Assembly (NCBI GenBank): GCA_963756185.1
Contig: CAVWMS010000005.1
Coordinates: forward strand, 124,001-188,000
Source: DATAXI01 sp963756185
GTDB taxonomy: Bacteria; Verrucomicrobiota; Verrucomicrobiia; Chthoniobacterales; Chthoniobacteraceae
Direction: 5' to 3'
DNA: 64,000 nucleotides
This document shows, one piece after another, positions 54,518 to 62,781 of the stretch. The notes beneath the pieces were generated by a model. It did no database searches. It was not told where the DNA came from and saw only the letters and a program-made list of their open reading frames with translations. A program made the position numbers and the translations under genes. Every line of letters begins with the position of its first letter. The first letter of the stretch is position 1.

Positions 54518-54862
54518 TCATGGACTTTCAACCTTGACTTTCAAACCGTGATAATACTTCAGGGTGTACTGAATCCGATTGCAATCGTTCCAGGTTTGGA
54601 TTCCAATGCAACCCGCTGTGCCGTCGCATTCTCCATCGGGATGGATTGCTATCCCGTCCCGACCATGGTTGGTCGACGGGGGGATCGGATCTAAAAGGTA
54701 CGCGAAATGTACTTCGTTGTTTCCCGACGCCCCGAAATTGCCATCAACGTCCGAATCATAGACGTACCTGTTGTACAGACCGGACTCGGAGAACGGCAAT
54801 ACCAGCTCTGCTAGATAGGTCCAGTTCAATGACTGTGTGCTTGTTCTTGCCGCGCCTCCCAC
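54518..54862 (-). CDS. Orphan C-terminal module of the putative effector
   Basis: This frame of 114 residues duplicates the C-terminal third of the protein at 55617-56681. From about residue 20 it aligns continuously: YVYDSDVDGNFGASGNNEVH, LLDPIPPST, then AIHPDGECDGTAGCIGIQTW (His74, Cys85) and YHGLKVKVES. The DNA is also clearly homologous. It lacks the N-terminal two thirds and a credible start, and its first residues overlap the end of partner gene A. Such truncated tips followed by a partner gene resemble the orphan modules of polymorphic toxin loci. Confidence 0.65.
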   Translation of the reverse strand: MGGAARTSTQSLNWTYLAELVLPFSESGLYNRYVYDSDVDGNFGASGNNEVHFAYLLDPIPPSTNHGRDGIAIHPDGECDGTAGCIGIQTWNDCNRIQYTLKYYHGLKVKVESP

Positions 54863-55611
54863 CCCACTAATCCTTTGAACTCGGCGTCAATCATTGGCTG
54901 TTGCGCCGCGTATTTCGCCTTCAATACAGCGAGGCCATCACCTTTCGGACCATAGCCCGCAAAGAAGTCAGAAGGCGACGTGATTCCGCCAACAAAATGC
55001 TGTGCTTGCTGCCATGGACCAGTTTCAAGCTGTCCTACCACCGCCGTTGGATTTACGATCATTAAGTCAGCCGGACCAATAGGCTCTGTTTGATCTTCCC
55101 AGTCCGATTCCATAAAGAATCCATAAGTCGAAAACAGCTTCACGAGATTAGACAGAGTCGCGGCATCCACCTCGCCATTGTGCTGCTTTACGTAAGCTCC
55201 TGCTGCCATAATCATATACGGTCCGCAATCATACATTTGAGTTTCAAATAGCCTCAGAAAGTGCTCCGGGTGCTCGCCGCTCTTGTCTCGCGTAAAGTAA
55301 TCGGCCATCGCCGGGATCATCTTAAAGACATCCTCCTGCTTGCCGCTTGAAATTGCCTGATCAAGGCCAGCCTTCCATGCCTGGAGCTTAGGATACCATT
55401 CTGATTGTTTTCCAGTGGAGTCGTCGGGAGCTTGGGCCAGCGACCTGGTTATTTGGACGTCGATTCTCCGTAAACCTTCAATATCAGCCCGACGAATCCT
55501 ATCGGCTGGAAAATCTTGCAATTGACGATCCGCCGTTTCCTCGGACTGAGCGCACGTCAACTGCGTGGCGATTACGCCCAGCAGCGCACAAGCGATGATG
55601 TACTTATTCAT
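54826..55611 (-). CDS. Secreted partner protein A (possible immunity protein), unknown family
   Basis: The 261-residue protein has a signal peptide (MNKYIIACALLGVIATQLTCA). Its body has blocks YPKLQAWKAG, CGPYMIMAAGAYVKQHNGEV, ATLSNLVKLFSTYGF and GDGLAVLKAKYAAQQ, shared with partner B. No known domain is recognised. It starts 5 bp after the stop of the full-length putative effector gene, so the two are one transcription unit. Base composition is lower in G+C than the surrounding enzymes. Periplasmic export fits protection against a peptidoglycan-directed effector, but this is inference. Confidence 0.72.
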   Translation of the reverse strand: MNKYIIACALLGVIATQLTCAQSEETADRQLQDFPADRIRRADIEGLRRIDVQITRSLAQAPDDSTGKQSEWYPKLQAWKAGLDQAISSGKQEDVFKMIPAMADYFTRDKSGEHPEHFLRLFETQMYDCGPYMIMAAGAYVKQHNGEVDAATLSNLVKLFSTYGFFMESDWEDQTEPIGPADLMIVNPTAVVGQLETGPWQQAQHFVGGITSPSDFFAGYGPKGDGLAVLKAKYAAQQPMIDAEFKGLVGWEARQEQAHSH

Positions 55612-55616
55612 AGTGC

Positions 55617-56681
55617 CTATTGGCTTTCAACCTTGATTTTCAAACCATGATAATTCTTCAGGGTGTATTGAACTCGGTTGCAATCCTTCCATGTCTGAAT
55701 GCCGATGCAACCCGCTGTACCATCGCATTCCCCATCAGGATGAATAGCTATCCCAGTACGATTTTGCATCGTCGATGGGGGTATCGGATCTAAAAGATAC
55801 TCAAAATGTAGTTCGCTGTTTCCCGGCGCCCCGAGACTGCCATCAACAGCCGGATCATAGACATAGCTGTCGTACTCGCTGGATTCGGGGAACGGCCAAT
55901 CCTGCGCACCAGCATAGACTTGCAAACCGCTCTGCGCGGCGTCGGTGTTGTTATCTTGAGCCCAGCGAACCATTGCCCCTTGCAGGATTCTGGTGGACGA
56001 CCCCTCGTATGGTTGATCGGGATCACTCGGCGGGGTCTTCACCTCATCTGTGAACCAGCCGAGCGGGGTATGACCCCCTCCGCTGTGATACTGATGTGGA
56101 GTATGAGGAATGTTATAAGCCTGCCCCCACGGCTTTCCACTTTTTACCAACCAGTTATAGAGCTGATTGCCATAATCCGTTGCATCGGAACCGTCCCCTG
56201 AAAACTCGTTCCCATAAAGTGGCGACCCTGCCTTGTTGTACACCCTTCCCTTGCCATCGTAGAAGTGGCATGTTCCCGTTGTCCCAGGGGCGTCAGGGGC
56301 TTCAAAATCGAGAAATCCCCCCCTGTAGACAAGCAGCCGCTCCGTCGTTGTCCCGCTGGAGGAAATGAACTGATATTTCATCATTGCCCCACCCATAAGT
56401 TGACCGGAGTCAGCCATAGATCCCTCGTACCCGAAGTTCTCGGTGCCCGAGATAAAGACAACGCATGAGCCGGTGGTCACGATCTGGTCCAGGTAGGAGG
56501 ACGAGGACGGGGTCGAGGCTTGAAACTTGACAGAGTGGCATTGAACTCGGCTTGGAGGCGCGAGATTCGACCGGCGATGGTTGAATTGGCTGCCACCCTT
56601 GGCTCCAGCCGCTCGAGAACGAGATGCCGGTAACAATCGTCGAGGGGTCCGTTCATGGAATGAGACGGGGCCATTATCCAT
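55617..56681 (-). CDS. Putative effector with a YkuD/Tlde1-like His...Cys catalytic motif
   Basis: The frame of 354 residues has no signal peptide. A Gly/Ser/Thr-rich middle region (ENFGYEGSMADSGQLMGGAM) precedes the end block AIHPDGECDGTAGCIGIQTW (His314, Cys325). The spacing H-x10-C within 'IHP-G----GTAGCI' resembles L,D-transpeptidase/Tlde1 (DUF2778-like) active sites, which act on peptidoglycan. The first about 55 residues look unnatural; the alternative frame from ATG 56674 reads RLEPRVAANSTIAGRISRLQ and would join after SSF, so a one-base deletion near 56523 is likely. Assignment rests on motif and gene order. Confidence 0.55.
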   Translation of the reverse strand: MDNGPVSFHERTPRRLLPASRSRAAGAKGGSQFNHRRSNLAPPSRVQCHSVKFQASTPSSSSYLDQIVTTGSCVVFISGTENFGYEGSMADSGQLMGGAMMKYQFISSSGTTTERLLVYRGGFLDFEAPDAPGTTGTCHFYDGKGRVYNKAGSPLYGNEFSGDGSDATDYGNQLYNWLVKSGKPWGQAYNIPHTPHQYHSGGGHTPLGWFTDEVKTPPSDPDQPYEGSSTRILQGAMVRWAQDNNTDAAQSGLQVYAGAQDWPFPESSEYDSYVYDPAVDGSLGAPGNSELHFEYLLDPIPPSTMQNRTGIAIHPDGECDGTAGCIGIQTWKDCNRVQYTLKNYHGLKIKVESQ

Positions 56682-56850
56682 ATTTTAAGCTGCCTGGAAA
56701 GGCCGACGCCCGATCCTCAGTTGAATCCTCCAAAGAAATCGCTAACCACCGCGACATCCGTCTTGCTACCGTTGCCGAATGCCTCCCGCCGTTCGCCACG
56801 AAACGCCAACTCCACGGCTCCCCGCCCGGCACGCCTGCACCGCCCCCCCA

Positions 56851-56960
56851 ATCAAGCCCAATCAAGCCCAATCAAGCCCAATCAAGCCCAATCAAGCCCA
56901 ATCAAGCCCAATCAAGCCCAATCAAGCCCAATGAAGCCCAATCAAGCCCAATCAAGCCAT
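56851..56960 (+). repeat. Tandem decamer array, 11 units of ATCAAGCCCA
   Basis: Eleven head-to-tail copies of the 10-bp unit run without gaps; unit 9 has one substitution (ATGAAG) and the last is truncated at its end (CCAT). The exact 10-bp period is close to one helical turn. Absence of spacers rules out CRISPR. The shorter related array lies at 26851-26898. Confidence 0.95.
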
Positions 56961-57119
56961 TTTCACCCCCTCCCGCTGCCACACCCCCTCCTCGCACCCG
57001 GGCTGGCAGAGGGTGTTCCGAGATTGATTTTGCGCTGCAGAGTAAAAGAACAGAAAAACCCGGCTTCGCGCCGAAAGGGCAGGCAGGGTACTTGCGCTTC
57101 CTTCTGGAAAACTTAGCGT

Positions 57120-57188
57120 CTTTGCGCCTTTGCGTGAGTCCCTCTTCCAGAAGGGATTAGCATCACGCAAAGCCGCAAAGGCGCAAAG
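57120..57188. repeat. CGCAAAG-type imperfect inverted repeat
   Basis: CTTTGCGCCTTTGCGTGAG (57120-57138) is mirrored by CACGCAAAG-CCGCAAAG-GCGCAAAG (57163-57188), giving a long imperfect hairpin with an extra unit in the right arm. The loop contains a smaller hairpin (CCCTCTTCCAGAAGGG). Similar CGCAAAG palindromes are common dispersed repeats in bacterial intergenic DNA. Confidence 0.6.
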
Positions 57189-57504
57189 AAAATCAGAGCG
57201 CGCGACTCTCGAAAAACCGCGAGATCGAAGATCAAAACGCAACCCCGCTGTTATTCCGGAGCAATTAATTCCAATCCAAATACTGACTCCGAATTTCGGA
57301 GCAGCCTCTGGCAAGCCCCCCGCATTCCCAATACCCGCCAGGTGTCAGCCCAGGAGGTCCGTCCCTCGTTCCTCGCCTCCTCCCGGCGTCCGCGCCGGCG
57401 GCCAAGGCCGTCTCGCGCGGGCAAATCCAGCGGTCTCATCTCCGGGGGGGCCAATTTTCCCGGTTTTTTGGTAACTCTTTTGCTCCTGCGGTGTGTATCC
57501 ATAT

Positions 57505-58980
57505 ATGCTCACCCCGCTCCAGACCAAAGCGTGGACCCTTGAGAATGCGGCGCACCTGCTGAACCGGGCCGGTTTCGGCGGGACGCCGGATCAAATCAAG
57601 GCGTTTTATGACCTCGGCTTCGCCCGGGCGGTCCAGGCCGTGCTCGATGGCCCGGACGACTCGGCCCAATTCCCGAAGCCGGCCTGGGCCGATCCCCAGG
57701 ACCTGCTGAAATTCCGCCAGGACATGATGCTGATGAGCCCCGAGGACCGGCAGACGGCCCAGCGGGACCGCCAGAAGCAATACAGCCAGGAGGGCCTGGA
57801 CCTCATCACCTGGTGGATCAACCGGATGCGGTACACGGCCAACCCCTTCCGGGAGAAGATGACGCTTTTCTGGCATGGCCATTTTGCCACCAGCGTGCAG
57901 AAGGTGCGCGACAGCTACCTGATGTGGCAGCAGAACGAGATGCTGCGCCAGCACGCGTTCGGCAATTTCGGCCTCATGGTAAAGGCCATCTCGCGCGACC
58001 CGGCGATGCTGGTCTGGCTGGACACGCGCCAGAGCATGAAGGCGCATCCCAATGAGAATTTCGGCCGCGAACTGATGGAACTCTTCACGCTCGGCATCGG
58101 CAATTACACCGAGAACGATGTGCAGCAGGGGGCGCGCGCATTCACCGGCTACCGGATCGATCCGCGCGACGAGACATTCCGCTACGCGCCCATGCAGCAC
58201 GATGACGGGCAGAAGACCTTCCTGGGCAAGACGGGCGCGTTCACCGGGGACGACGTCATCGACATCATCCTCGATCAGCCGGCCTGCGCGAAGTTCATCG
58301 CGAAGAAGCTCTGGACTTTTTACGCGTACGAGGACCCAAGCCCCGGGCTGGTCAACATCCTGGCCGATTCGTTCCGCGGCTCGAATTACGAGATTCGCCC
58401 GCTGATGAACGAAATCTTCAGCAGCGCGGAGTTTTACTCGCCCGATTCCGTGCGCACGCAGATCAAGTCGCCGGTGCAGTGGGTGATCCAAACCTCAAAG
58501 CTGCTCGAAACGAACCTGCCGCGTCCGCAGATCACAGTCAATGCGCTGCGGGAGCTGGGGCAAATCCCCTTCGCGCCGCCGAACGTCAAGGGCTGGGACG
58601 GCGGGCGCTCGTGGATCACCACCTCGACCTTGCTCTACCGCTACAACATGGCCAATTTCGCCGTGGGCAACGGCGCGCTGCACATCGAGCGCGTGCACAA
58701 GGTCGCCGGCAACAATAACAACAAGGGCAACGCCAACGGCGTGGACGTGCAGAATTACGACGGGCCGGATTTTACAAAAATCGTGCCGGCGGAGGTGCGG
58801 GGCGATCCGAACCGGCTGGTCGCCTATCTCTGCTTCCGCCTGTACCAGGACCCGCTGACGCCGCGGGACACCACCACTTTCGTCAAGTACGTCGCCGATC
58901 ACGGCCCGAACCTGAGCGACGACGCGATGCGCGAACTTTTCCACCTGATGATGAGCACCCCCCAGTATCAATTGACCTGA
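57505..58980 (+). CDS. DUF1800 family protein
   Basis: The 491-residue protein shows the DUF1800 pattern: AAHLLNRAGFGGTPDQIKAF near the N-terminus, then REKMTLFWHGHFATSVQKV, NENFGRELMELFTLGIGNYT, and AFTGYRI. Near the end it has PNVKGWDGGRSWITTSTLL. DUF1800 and DUF1501 proteins nearly always occur as adjacent pairs in Verrucomicrobiota, Planctomycetota and Proteobacteria; their function is not established. ATG 57505 is chosen over GTG 57493. The DUF1501 gene follows after 13 bp. The dispersed repeat lies upstream. Confidence 0.92.
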   Translation: MLTPLQTKAWTLENAAHLLNRAGFGGTPDQIKAFYDLGFARAVQAVLDGPDDSAQFPKPAWADPQDLLKFRQDMMLMSPEDRQTAQRDRQKQYSQEGLDLITWWINRMRYTANPFREKMTLFWHGHFATSVQKVRDSYLMWQQNEMLRQHAFGNFGLMVKAISRDPAMLVWLDTRQSMKAHPNENFGRELMELFTLGIGNYTENDVQQGARAFTGYRIDPRDETFRYAPMQHDDGQKTFLGKTGAFTGDDVIDIILDQPACAKFIAKKLWTFYAYEDPSPGLVNILADSFRGSNYEIRPLMNEIFSSAEFYSPDSVRTQIKSPVQWVIQTSKLLETNLPRPQITVNALRELGQIPFAPPNVKGWDGGRSWITTSTLLYRYNMANFAVGNGALHIERVHKVAGNNNNKGNANGVDVQNYDGPDFTKIVPAEVRGDPNRLVAYLCFRLYQDPLTPRDTTTFVKYVADHGPNLSDDAMRELFHLMMSTPQYQLT

Positions 58981-58993
58981 ACCCCGCACACCC

Positions 58994-60355
58994 ATGAGCA
59001 ACAACGACGACGACCACATTATTGAACCGCATACCTCGACGCTGCATACCCGGCGCGAATTCCTCCGTACGTCGATGCTCGGCGCGGCGGTCTCCTTCAC
59101 CCTGCCGGTCTTCCTGCAAAGGACCTTCTTCACGCTCGATGCCATGGCGGCGGACTCGGCCATCCAGACGGCAACCGGCAAGGACAGCCCCATCCTGATC
59201 GTGCTGCAACTGGCCGGCGGCAACGACGGGCTGAACACGATCATCCCGTACGCGGATGACGCCTATTACAAGGCGCGCCCGGTCATCGGCGTGCCGGCGA
59301 ACTCGGTCATCAAGCTGACCGATTACATCGGGCTGCACCCGAAGCTGCCGGGCCTGAAGGGGCTTTACGACGAGGGGCACCTGTCGATCCTCCAGGGGGT
59401 CGGCTACCCGAACCCGAACCGGTCCCACTTCCGTTCGACCGAAATCTGGCAGACGGCTTCCGACTCGAACGTGCTCGAGGCCTACGGCTGGCTGGGGCGC
59501 TATTTTGACAGTTGCTGCAAGGGAGCGGACCCGACCGTGGGCGTGGCAATCGGCAACCAGGAGCCGCAATCGTTTGTCGCGATGGACCCGACCGGCGTCT
59601 CCTTCTCGCGGCCCGAGCAGTACCGGTGGTTCGACGGGGACAAGACCGGCGCTTCGCAGGAGGTTTACCAGCAGATGAACGCAACCGATCCGACCGACAT
59701 GCGGGCGCTGGATGAGAACGACGGGGGATCGATCGGCGACCTTTCCGGCACGCCGGAGACGGCGCCGCACAAGGATAGCACGCTGCAGTTCCTCGAGCGC
59801 ACGGCGCTGGACGCGCAGATGAGCTCGGACAAGATCCTCGATATCGCCAAAAAATTCCCGGCCTCGGTCTCGTATCCGCGCACGGCGCTTGGGGACAGCC
59901 TCAGCCTCGTGGGCCGGATGATCGCCGGCGGGCTGGCGACGCGGGTTTACTACGTCAGCCAGGGGGGCTACGACACGCACAGCAACGAGGTCGCGACCCA
60001 TACCCGGCTCATGGGCGAGTTGAACGACGCGCTGGTGGCCTTTGCCCAGGACTTGAAGGCCCAGGGCAACTTCAACCGCATCCTGCTGATGAGCTTCAGC
60101 GAGTTTGGCCGCCGGGTGACCCAGAACGCCAGCAACGGCACCGATCATGGCGCGGCCGCGCCGATGTTCGTCATGGGCGGGGCCATCAAGCCGGGGCTGC
60201 ACGGGACATACCCGAGCCTCACGGCCTTGAACGCGGGCGACCTGGCCTACAACCTCGATTTCCGGAGCGTCTACGCCACGATCCTCGACCGCTGGCTGCG
60301 GGCGCCGAGCAAGGAAGTGCTGGGCAGGCAGTTCCCGCTGATCGGGCTGGTGTAA
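58994..60355 (+). CDS. DUF1501 family protein with Tat signal
   Basis: The 453-residue protein has a twin-arginine signal (TRREFLRTSMLGAAVSFTLP, Arg20-Arg21), then LIVLQLAGGNDGLNTIIPYA, HPKLPGLKGLYDEGHLSILQ, GYPNPNRSHFRSTEIWQ, and GGYDTHSNEVATHTRLMGEL with SFSEFGRRVTQNASNGTDHG. These are the DUF1501 blocks, related to sulfatase/alkaline phosphatase-like metal sites. Export is folded, through Tat. It is the partner of the upstream DUF1800 gene and probably shares its transcript. Function unknown. Confidence 0.93.
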   Translation: MSNNDDDHIIEPHTSTLHTRREFLRTSMLGAAVSFTLPVFLQRTFFTLDAMAADSAIQTATGKDSPILIVLQLAGGNDGLNTIIPYADDAYYKARPVIGVPANSVIKLTDYIGLHPKLPGLKGLYDEGHLSILQGVGYPNPNRSHFRSTEIWQTASDSNVLEAYGWLGRYFDSCCKGADPTVGVAIGNQEPQSFVAMDPTGVSFSRPEQYRWFDGDKTGASQEVYQQMNATDPTDMRALDENDGGSIGDLSGTPETAPHKDSTLQFLERTALDAQMSSDKILDIAKKFPASVSYPRTALGDSLSLVGRMIAGGLATRVYYVSQGGYDTHSNEVATHTRLMGELNDALVAFAQDLKAQGNFNRILLMSFSEFGRRVTQNASNGTDHGAAAPMFVMGGAIKPGLHGTYPSLTALNAGDLAYNLDFRSVYATILDRWLRAPSKEVLGRQFPLIGLV

Positions 60356-60371
60356 TTCGAATTTCTCCTGG

Positions 60372-60398
60372 ACGCCCGGGCCGGCATGGTCCGGGCGT
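60372..60398. terminator. Hairpin between convergent genes, possible bidirectional terminator
   Basis: ACGCCCGG (60372-60379) pairs with CCGGGCGT (60391-60398) around an 11-nt loop in the 43-bp gap between the DUF1501 stop and the convergent CHASE2 stop. There is no T-run on either side, so termination efficiency is uncertain. Confidence 0.5.
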
Positions 60399-61690
60399 TC
60401 ATGCCTTAACCGCGCCGTCAGCCGCCGCCGCGCCCGGGCCGGCAGGCCGGGGCCGCGAGGAGGCAGGCGAAAGCATCCTGTGCAGAAAGACAAACGCCGT
60501 CAGGCCGAGCATGGGCGAAAGAGGCAGCGCCACGCGGGCGGACTCGAACACTGCGAGGCATGCCAGCAGGTAGGCGGCGACAAATCCGAGCGACAGCAGC
60601 GGCGCCCAGAACCTGCTTTTCCCATGCAAAGCCACGGCCAGCAGCACCCCCAGGAGCAGCACCGCCCCGTTGCCCCACCAGCCGGAAGGCCTGGCAAACG
60701 CCTGGGCCTCGGCGGTGGCCAGCGCGGCGGCAAAGAGGTCGCCGTCCGAACCCATGCGGCCCGTAGGCAGCCGCAAGGTGCGCGACGGGCCGTCGGTTCG
60801 TGCGAGGATCACCAGGCGGTCCTTCAGTTTTTCCAGCGGGATGACCGGGGTAAGCTTTTTTTCGAGCTGATCGACGGCCAGCTCGAGGTCGTCAAAGCCG
60901 GCCCGGTAGAAGGGCTGGCTCCAGTCGACCATCATGGCGCCGGCCTGGTTCACGGGGATGCTGAGCTTGTCCCCAAGGCGGACCTGCGAGCCGAGCGTCA
61001 CCTCCACCTCGTCCGGCGTCACCCCATGCCAGAGCATGAGCGACTCGAGCACGAGAGAGGGGACCATCTCGCCCCGGTAACGGAAAACCAGGGGCGCGTG
61101 CTCGGCCGTCCCGGTCGGCTCGTTCTCGGGGACATTGGCGAAGCCGAGGGCCGCCGAGAGGCGCAGGTCCTCGGAGGGCTCGGCGGCGATTGCCGTGAAT
61201 TCCGGCACGGCGTCCGTGGCGCCCCGGGACGTTCGGTGAGGACCGGCAGGGGCTGGATCGGCGGGAGGACATCGGGATCGTCCGGGAAGCCAAGCTGGGC
61301 GCCAAGGGCCAGCTTCGGCGTGCGCAAGATGCACTCGTGGAGGTACTTCTCGAATTGTGGCTGCTGGAGCAATTGCTCGGGCGGCATTTTTTCATTGTCC
61401 CAGGCAAGCACCGGCTCGATGACGGCGACGCGGGCCTGGTATTGGAGGACGCCATCGAGAAACAGCGCGTAATTGAGGGGCGACCAGGGCAGCGGGTACT
61501 CGAGCAGGCTGTCATCGTTAATTTCGACGAGGGCGACAGGGGCGGCGTTGTGGGCGGCGCTGCTGTTTGCGGCGAGCCAGTTGACGAAGCTTTGCTCGGT
61601 TCCCTCGAGGGGCGGGTCATGCGCCAGGCGGAGCAAAAGCAGGCCCACCACCGCCACGGAAAGGAGAAGCTGAGGGAGGCCGCGGCGCAT
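60399..61690 (-). pseudogene. CHASE2-like sensor protein without output domain, frameshifted
   Basis: From ATG 61690 an N-terminal membrane anchor (LPQLLLSVAVVGLLLLRLAH) leads into a CHASE2-type periplasmic domain: PVALVEINDDSLLEYPLPWS, FLDGVLQYQARVAVIEPVL. After PLPVLTER the frame breaks near 61235 and continues in another frame as GATDAVPEFTAIAAEPSEDL through AGAMMVDWSQPFYRAGFDDL and LKDRLVILARTDG, the end of the CHASE2 domain. C-terminal membrane helices follow. No kinase, cyclase or other output domain follows, unlike most CHASE2 sensors. A one-base insertion in a CCCGGGG run explains the break, so a sequencing error is possible. About 430 residues if repaired. Confidence 0.75.
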
Positions 61691-61748
61691 GGAATGGAGC
61701 CCAATTAAGGCCCCGGGGAGGGCCGGGGCAAGCCATGGGATAAAAAAT

Positions 61749-61842
61749 CCGCCAGAGAGCTACGGCAAAGGGGGTCAAACTGCCGTTGCTGCCTTCCGGC
61801 CCTGGCGGGGTTCGCTTGCCTCCAGTCCATAGTCCCTGGCGG
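61749..61842 (-). ncRNA. ffs: Signal recognition particle RNA, small bacterial type
   Basis: On the minus strand the core reads GAACCCCGCCAGGGCCGGAA then GGCAGCAACGG, the conserved SRP RNA domain IV (the GGAA-capped hairpin with the asymmetric and symmetric loops bound by Ffh). The ends CCGCCAG (61842-61836) and CTGGCGG (61755-61749) close the hairpin. A T6 tract (61747-61742) follows as terminator. Length of about 94 nt fits the 4.5S class. Together with Ffh it targets nascent membrane proteins. The surrounding 303-bp gap holds nothing else except its promoter. Confidence 0.95.
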
Positions 61843-61849
61843 AAGCTTG

Positions 61850-61878
61850 ACTATCCGCTGGAAAAAACGCACAGGCAA
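61850..61878 (-). promoter_or_regulatory. Promoter of the SRP RNA gene
   Basis: On the minus strand TTGCCT (61878-61873), a 17-bp spacer, and GATAGT (61855-61850) lie 7 nt before the first paired base of the RNA (61842). Position and spacing match a sigma-70 promoter for this transcript. Confidence 0.6.
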
Positions 61879-62007
61879 TGGAAAATCTTTCATCAATGCT
61901 CTTGCAATTGAGAAAAGCAGAGGGATAGAACTTAGCGCCCAAATCGGGGAAGAACCCGAATCCCCGATCCATTTCCCCTAGTAACCCCACTCTTTCCGCC
62001 TCCAGAC

Positions 62008-62781
62008 ATGGCCAAAATTGCCCTCATCATCGCCCTCGTATTTCTTCTTGCAGCCAGCACGTTTTCATTTTTGACACGGTCAAAGGTCAATGATCTGAGC
62101 GGGCAAGTCACCACTCTCACCAGCCAGCGGGACAACGCGCGCCAGGCTGAGGCCCGGGCCGAAGCCGACCTCAAGACGACCAAGGACGACCTGGCCAAGT
62201 CTAAGAAGGACCTCGACGACGCCAACACCCAGATCACCAGCATCCAGGGGCAATTGAGCACGGCGAACGACCAGATCACCGCCCTGACCGCTTCGAACAC
62301 GGCATTGCAGACGGCGCTCAATAATGTGCCCAAGAACCCGATAGGTCAGGGACCGGTCAGCGTGATCACCCAGCCGCAGGTAGACGCGCTGAACAGCCAG
62401 ATCACCGAGGACAAGACGGAGATTGCCGAGCTGAACCAGGTGAAGGAAACCCTCACCAACAAGGAAAAGGATGCCGAGGCCCGCGCTGACGATCTCGAGA
62501 ATCAAGTGAAGCATTACAGGGATCACGTGCTGAAGAACGGCCTCGAGGGCGAGGTGCTGGCCTACAATCCTGCCTGGAACTTCGTTGTCATCAGCATCGG
62601 CGACCAGCAGGGCGCCGTGGCCAATGCCGAGATGATCCTGACTCGCGGGGACGAGCAGATCGGCAAGGTCCGCATCACTTCGGTCGAGCCGTCGACTTCC
62701 GTGGCCGACATCATCCCCGGTTCGCTGGCGCGCGGCGTGCGGGTGCAGCCGGGCGATCACGTAATCTACCCGGGAAGCTGA
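62008..62781 (+). CDS. Membrane-anchored coiled-coil protein
   Basis: The 257-residue protein has one N-terminal membrane helix (IALIIALVFLLAASTFSFL). A coiled coil of about 140 residues follows (VNDLSGQVTTLTSQRDNARQ; DDLAKSKKDLDDANTQITSI), with a small C-terminal beta domain (NPAWNFVVISIGDQQGAVAN; GKVRITSVEPSTSVADIIPG; VQPGDHVIYPG). The end domain resembles repeats seen in Verrucomicrobiota envelope proteins. Function unknown; a periplasmic spacer or scaffold role is plausible. It stands alone, followed by a 360-bp gap. Confidence 0.75.
   Translation: MAKIALIIALVFLLAASTFSFLTRSKVNDLSGQVTTLTSQRDNARQAEARAEADLKTTKDDLAKSKKDLDDANTQITSIQGQLSTANDQITALTASNTALQTALNNVPKNPIGQGPVSVITQPQVDALNSQITEDKTEIAELNQVKETLTNKEKDAEARADDLENQVKHYRDHVLKNGLEGEVLAYNPAWNFVVISIGDQQGAVANAEMILTRGDEQIGKVRITSVEPSTSVADIIPGSLARGVRVQPGDHVIYPGS

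Larger units (their letters stand above)
56735..57385 (+). repeat. Dispersed composite repeat, copy B
   Basis: Same ordered blocks as 26674-27043 in the opposite orientation: head CGCTAACCACCGCGACA with TCTTGCTACC, decamer array, CAAGCCATTTTCACCCCC, and tail CCCAATACCCG, TGTCAGCCCA, GTCCGTCC. About 300 bp of extra sequence, including a CGCAAAG hairpin, separates array and tail here. The whole 823-bp gap between the putative effector and the DUF1800 gene lacks a convincing gene. Confidence 0.75.

Noticed and set aside
56851..56960. CRISPR-like appearance of the 11-unit repeat array
   Set aside because: The unit is 10 bp with no spacers between copies, and no cas genes are nearby. It is a minisatellite.
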